A stretch of 44,227 bases of DNA from Eubacteriales Family XIII. Incertae Sedis bacterium (lineage in GTDB: Bacteria; Bacillota; Clostridia; Peptostreptococcales; Anaerovoracaceae). Numbering within the stretch: position 1 is the stretch's first letter; each line of letters opens with the position of its first letter. The translations under genes and the position numbers were made by a program. The notes under the pieces are model-generated. The model did not search any database. It was not told the DNA's origin and was given only the letters and a program-made list of their open reading frames with translations. Positions 40,808 through 44,227 of this stretch are shown here, piece by piece. Location: assembly GCA_031266025.1 (NCBI GenBank), contig JAISBV010000099.1, forward strand, positions 1 to 44,227. The letters run 5' to 3'.

Positions 40808-40844
40808 CCCAAAGCACGGGGATACAAAATACAGACAAAATACA

Positions 40845-40873
40845 GGGGGCGCTTCACTCGGTGAAGCGCCCCC
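40845..40873 (+). terminator. Terminator of VWA/Cna_B protein 2
   Basis: GGGGGCGCTTCAC pairs perfectly with GTGAAGCGCCCCC (40845-40857 and 40861-40873) around TCG, followed by CTTGTTATT. It also lies 34 bp from the stop of the convergent ATPase gene. Confidence 0.75.
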
Positions 40874-40906
40874 CTTGTTATTGCCGTCTATTTGCGTTAT
40901 TGCCGT

Positions 40907-43588
40907 TTATCGCCGGAATATCCCGAGTGCGAGCAGGCGAAGCTCGTGGAACCACAGCGGCGCCGTGCACAGGGCGGCGAGCCGCAGCCACTCGGTGAGC
41001 GAAAGCTCGACCGTGTCGAAGGCTTCCGACAGGAACGGGAGCTCCGTGACGGCTATCTGCAGCGCGAGACCTATGAAAAACGCGATGAGCATCATCTTGT
41101 TTTCGATATGGTTCATGCGAAATATAGAGCGGTTCAGGTTTCTGAAGCCTATAGCGTTGAAGAGCTGCGAAACGGCCAGTGTCGTAAAGGCGTAGGTCTG
41201 CGCCGTCTTGTACACCAAGGGATCCGAAAGCGCCGCGTCAAGGCCGCCGAGCGTCAGGGCTTCCCCGGCCGCGCGCAGAACCGTAAGGGGCGCGAATATG
41301 AAGGCCGCAAGCGTGACGGCGCCTATTATAACGCCGTAACAGACCGTTGTGGTGAGTCCGCCGTGCGCGAACAGGCTGTCTTTGGGATCGCGCGGCCTGT
41401 CTTCCATGATTCGCGGATCGCCCGTGTCGGCGCCGAGCGCCAAGGCGGGCAGCGAGTCCGTGATCAGGTTGATCCACAGTATGTGTATGGCGCGCAGCGG
41501 CGAGGCGACGCCGGCCGCGATAGCTGCGAACATAGTCAGTATCTCGCCAAGATTCGACGACAGAAGGAAGAGCACCGTCTTCTTGATATTGTTGTAGATA
41601 TTGCGGCCTTCTTCGATAGCGTCCTTTATAGCCGCGAAATTGTCGTCGGTCAGAACCATATCAGCCGCGCCCTTGGCGACGTCCGTTCCCGTGATCCCCA
41701 TGGCTACGCCTATGTCCGCGGCTTTGAGCGAGGGCGCGTCGTTGACGCCGTCGCCCGTCATAGACACTATTTGGCCGTGCGAACGGAACGCGTTCACGAT
41801 CATAACCTTGTGCTCGGGTGAAACCCTCGCGAACACGCGAAGCCCCATAACGGCGGCGTTCAGGTCTTCTTGGCTCATCTTGGAAAGCTCGTCGCCCGTA
41901 ACGCACTGCTCGGGCTTGTCCGCTATGGAGAGCTCCTTCGCGATGGCAAAGGCCGTATCCCTGTGATCGCCCGTGATCATCACGGTCGTAACGGACGCGC
42001 CGCGAAATATCTCCACGGCATCCTTCGCCTCCGGTCTCGGCGGGTCGATCATGCCGACAAGCCCCGCGAATATAAGGTGTTCCTCCGTCGCGCTTTCGTC
42101 GTCTGTCTTATAAGCCAGGGCCAGTACGCGTAAGGCATCCGCAGCCATATCCGCCGCCGCCGCGTCTATAGCGTCCGTATCTTCACGCGTCAGCGGTCTG
42201 CTCCCTGCGTCAATGGACGAAACTCCCGCGGGTATTACGGCGTCGCAGCGCTTTATAAGGCAGTCCACAGCCCCCTTTGTGAAGGCTATGACGCGCCCGT
42301 CGGCGCTTCTTTTGTGAACGGTCGTCATCATCTTCCTGTCGGAATCAAACGACTGCTCGGCTATCCTCGGCATGGCGGCGCAAAGCTCGCTCTTCGAAGC
42401 GGACAGGCGCGCGCCCATATCTATCAGGGCCAATTCCGTCGGATCGCCCGTGCGCGCGCCCGTCTCGGCGTCGGTCTCCGCGTCCGTGCACAGCACAAAA
42501 CCGTCTGTGAGAAGCCTGTACGCGCCGTATTCCGCGTCATTGACGCCGCGCATGCCGCCGAGCGTCCAAAGCTTCGTGACCGTCATCTTGTTTTGCGTCA
42601 GCGTCCCTGTCTTGTCGGAGCAAACCGTACTGACCGAGCCGAGCGTTTCTACCGCAGGCAGCTTGCGCACTATGCTCCCTACCTTTACCATGCGCTGCAC
42701 CCCGAGGGCAAGCACTATCGTAACGACGGCCGGCAGACCTTCAGGCACTGCGGCGACCGCGAGTGAAATCGCGGTCAAAAGCATTTCCATAATATCGCGG
42801 CCCTGCAAAAGCGCCAACACGAAGAGCGCCGCGCAGAGCGCGATCGCCAATATGCCGAGCAGCTTGCCGAGATCCGCGAGTCTCTTTTGAAGCGGCGTTA
42901 TCTCCTCTTTTGACTCGTTGATCATGCGGGCGATCTTCCCTATCTCCGTATCCATGCCCGTAGCGGTCACGAGACCTTCGCCCCTGCCGTACGCGACGCT
43001 CGTCGACATATAGGCCATATTCAGGCGGTCGCCGAGCGTTATATCGCCCTCGGCGATAAAGTCCGCGTTCTTGTCTACGGGAACGGATTCGCCCGTCAGC
43101 GACGATTCTTCCATTTTCAAATTTATCGAAGCGGTCAGGCGCATATCCGCCGGAACAACGCGGCCCGCGTCCAATATAACGATATCCCCCGGCACAAGTT
43201 CCGCCGCCGCCACCTCCGATATCTTGCCGCCGCGCCGCACGAGCGCCGTCGGGCTGCTCATTTTCTTCAGCGCTTCGAGGGATTTCTCGGCCTTGGATTC
43301 CTGTACGACGCCTATGACGGCGTTCAGCAGTACGACCAAGAGGATGATGATCATATCGGCTATTTCGCCGAGCAGGGCCGAAACGAGGGCCGCTGCGGCG
43401 AGTATGTAGATCATCGGATCCCGAAGCTGCGCCAAAAACATCTTGATCAGCGTCTTTTTTTCGCTCTCCTCAAAGGCGTTGGGGCCGAAGCGCGAGAGCC
43501 GCTCCGAGACGTCCTCCCCGGAAAGACCCGTTTCCCGGTCAACCCGCAAGCGCTCAAGGGCGTCCGATACGTTCAATTGTTCATACAT
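40907..43588 (-). CDS. P-type cation ATPase (P2A type), probable Mn2+ exporter
   Basis: This is an 893-residue integral membrane ion pump. It contains an N-terminal cation-ATPase domain (LSRFGPNAFEE); the actuator motif SSLTGESVPVDK; M4 with AAVPEGLPAVVTIV; the phosphorylated Asp325 in CSDKTGTLTQNKM; the nucleotide-domain KGAVD and MIDPPRPE regions; the hinge MTGDGVNDAPSLKAADIGVAMG; M5-M6 with SSNLGEIL and WINLITDSLPALALG; and C-terminal cation-ATPase helices. This is the SERCA/PMCA-like Ca2+ group by sequence. The yybP-ykoY riboswitch in its leader indicates induction by Mn2+, and Mn2+-exporting P-type ATPases (such as lactococcal YoaB) are known behind this riboswitch, so Mn2+ efflux is the better prediction. 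GGAGG lies 7 bp before ATG 43588. It is monocistronic. Confidence 0.93.
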   Translation of the reverse strand: MYEQLNVSDALERLRVDRETGLSGEDVSERLSRFGPNAFEESEKKTLIKMFLAQLRDPMIYILAAAALVSALLGEIADMIIILLVVLLNAVIGVVQESKAEKSLEALKKMSSPTALVRRGGKISEVAAAELVPGDIVILDAGRVVPADMRLTASINLKMEESSLTGESVPVDKNADFIAEGDITLGDRLNMAYMSTSVAYGRGEGLVTATGMDTEIGKIARMINESKEEITPLQKRLADLGKLLGILAIALCAALFVLALLQGRDIMEMLLTAISLAVAAVPEGLPAVVTIVLALGVQRMVKVGSIVRKLPAVETLGSVSTVCSDKTGTLTQNKMTVTKLWTLGGMRGVNDAEYGAYRLLTDGFVLCTDAETDAETGARTGDPTELALIDMGARLSASKSELCAAMPRIAEQSFDSDRKMMTTVHKRSADGRVIAFTKGAVDCLIKRCDAVIPAGVSSIDAGSRPLTREDTDAIDAAAADMAADALRVLALAYKTDDESATEEHLIFAGLVGMIDPPRPEAKDAVEIFRGASVTTVMITGDHRDTAFAIAKELSIADKPEQCVTGDELSKMSQEDLNAAVMGLRVFARVSPEHKVMIVNAFRSHGQIVSMTGDGVNDAPSLKAADIGVAMGITGTDVAKGAADMVLTDDNFAAIKDAIEEGRNIYNNIKKTVLFLLSSNLGEILTMFAAIAAGVASPLRAIHILWINLITDSLPALALGADTGDPRIMEDRPRDPKDSLFAHGGLTTTVCYGVIIGAVTLAAFIFAPLTVLRAAGEALTLGGLDAALSDPLVYKTAQTYAFTTLAVSQLFNAIGFRNLNRSIFRMNHIENKMMLIAFFIGLALQIAVTELPFLSEAFDTVELSLTEWLRLAALCTAPLWFHELRLLALGIFRR

Positions 43589-43609
43589 GCCGAATCCTCC
43601 GAAAACAAC

Positions 43610-43649
43610 AAAAAAGACTTACACGCATCAGCAGAAACATGCAAGTCTT
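43610..43649 (-). terminator. Riboswitch expression-platform terminator
   Basis: Minus-strand AAGACTTGCATG pairs with CGTGTAAGTCTT (wobbles included), followed by six T, ending about 10 nt before the ATPase Shine-Dalgarno. Its 5' arm overlaps the aptamer's 3' conserved AACAAGACTTGC, so ligand-bound aptamer and terminator are mutually exclusive. Confidence 0.8.
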
Positions 43650-43768
43650 GTTACCGACAATACCAATCCGAAATCGAACGTTTACCGTGATACGGATAGG
43701 CAAATTACGGGCCCGCAGCCAAGCAAAACGCCGGGATGTTGACGCACGGACTTAAAACTACTCCCTTA
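43641..43768 (-). promoter_or_regulatory. yybP-ykoY manganese riboswitch
   Basis: On the minus strand the aptamer shows the family's conserved segments in order: AAGGGAGTAG (43767-43758), GCGTCAACATC (43745-43735) followed by CCGGC, and AACAAGACTTGC (43652-43641). The two Mn2+/Mg2+-binding loops of this class are formed by the GGGAGTAG-side and CGTCAA-side elements. It lies in the leader of a P-type ATPase, one of the classic gene classes controlled by it. With the terminator at 43610-43649, Mn2+ binding should switch expression on. Confidence 0.85.
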
Positions 43769-43779
43769 ACACAGGTATC

Positions 43780-43808
43780 AGTATACCGCACCGGGGCCCC
43801 CTCGTCAA
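43780..43808 (-). promoter_or_regulatory. Promoter of the riboswitch-ATPase unit
   Basis: Minus-strand TTGACG (43808-43803), a 17-bp spacer and TATACT (43785-43780), a few bases before the aptamer. Confidence 0.75.
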
Positions 43809-43848
43809 GCCAAATTTTCCCGCCTGATTTTCCCGCCGCAACGTCGGC

Positions 43849-44023
43849 GTTACAGTTCAGAGGTACTCCGGGCCTGATACTTTTTCCGTCATTCCGGGCT
43901 TGTCCCGGAATCCATATAATATTTTTGGATTCCGGGACAAGCCCGGAATGACCGTACTTTTGGATTTTAACAACCTACGATGCCCTAAAACATTTATTAC
44001 GCAGACAACCTCTGAACTGTAAC
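43849..44023. mobile_element. Intact MITE, family 1 copy 2, with target-site duplication
   Basis: The 175-bp element has perfect 16-bp terminal inverted repeats (GTTACAGTTCAGAGGT at 43849-43864 and its complement at 44008-44023). The 8-bp duplication ACGTCGGC lies on both sides (43841-43848 and 44024-44031). A perfect 26-bp inner palindrome (43888-43913 with 43927-43952) lies inside. No coding capacity. The duplication length fits transposases that make 8-bp duplications, for example IS256- or ISL3-type; none is encoded here. Confidence 0.92.
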
Positions 44024-44031
44024 ACGTCGGC

Positions 44032-44227
44032 AACATTTTACAGGCATGTTGTGAATTGTAACGGTTGCGGACGGATTATGGCGGCCGGATTATGCGATGA
44101 ATTGCAGCAGGCGGTGTAAAATAGTTCTGGATTAAGTAAAAGGGCGTTGTCCACAAAAAAATAAGGAAGAAGGCCCCTTTCCGTGATAAGATGTAATCTG
44201 CAAGAAAAACAATCTTTGAACGGAGGA
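44032..44227 (+). other. Leader region of a gene beyond the window
   Basis: No ORF is present. The window ends in CGGAGGA, a Shine-Dalgarno-like sequence, so a plus-strand coding region probably begins just past the edge. The stretch AAAGGGCGTTGTCC...GGCCCCTTT with its AT-rich spacer might be the end of an insertion sequence, but this cannot be decided without the adjoining DNA. Confidence 0.3.

Noticed and set aside
40690-40875. A frameshift hiding the hydrophobic tail of the LPQTG sorting signal
   Set aside because: I read the next frame after the motif and it is Arg/Ala-rich without a hydrophobic stretch. Both paralogues keep the same tail.

Overview
The window looks like the chromosome of a Gram-positive, monoderm, probably anaerobic member of the Clostridia. 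It has moderately high GC with AT-rich accessory patches. The evidence is SLH-domain and LPXTG-type surface proteins, a Rex redox repressor, a 2[4Fe-4S] ferredoxin, strong GGAGG ribosome-binding sites and many U-tailed terminators. No rRNA, tRNA, CRISPR array, sortase or complete insertion sequence is visible.

Layout. (1) 1-510 (-): the N-terminal part of an OmpR-type response regulator, with 11-bp-period direct repeats upstream. (2) 731-10906 (-): two giant GLUG/beta-helix surface proteins, the first with three SLH domains. Upstream, at about 11081-11692, lies a hairpin-dense non-coding stretch closed by a long-range helix and preceded by a good sigma-A promoter. I read it as a large structured RNA or leader. 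(3) 12114-21337: mostly housekeeping. In order: a YtcJ-like amidohydrolase; the panG-panB-panC pantothenate operon; an acyl carrier protein; rex; ferredoxin (-); a P-loop/Asp23 fusion; an OGG-type glycosylase; and galE (-). Two related, inverted, palindromic miniature elements and several solo ends of the same family sit at gene ends here. (4) 21513-25358: a double-kinase, double-receiver hybrid sensor kinase. (5) 25377-40873: an accessory island bracketed by two inverted VWA/Cna_B paralogues with nearly identical ends. Between them lie an Amt-PII fusion transporter with a terminator-rich leader and a YoeB/RelB-type toxin-antitoxin pair in AT-rich DNA. Two copies of a promoter-plus-terminator unit, each with ATTACA-type direct repeats, flank the first paralogue. 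(6) 40907-43588 (-): a P-type cation ATPase behind a yybP-ykoY (Mn2+) riboswitch, so probably a manganese exporter. A perfect MITE with 16-bp terminal repeats and an 8-bp target duplication follows. The window ends in a Shine-Dalgarno-like sequence for a gene beyond the edge.

How the parts fit. Pantothenate synthesis supplies the phosphopantetheine arm carried by the ACP. Rex and ferredoxin point to NADH- and ferredoxin-centred anaerobic metabolism. The large GLUG/SLH and VWA/Cna_B proteins are cell-surface adhesin-like products. The best candidates for something undescribed are the large structured RNA at 11.1-11.7 kb, the palindromic element family whose stem changes sequence but stays paired, and the duplicated promoter/terminator units at 25.4 and 31.7 kb.
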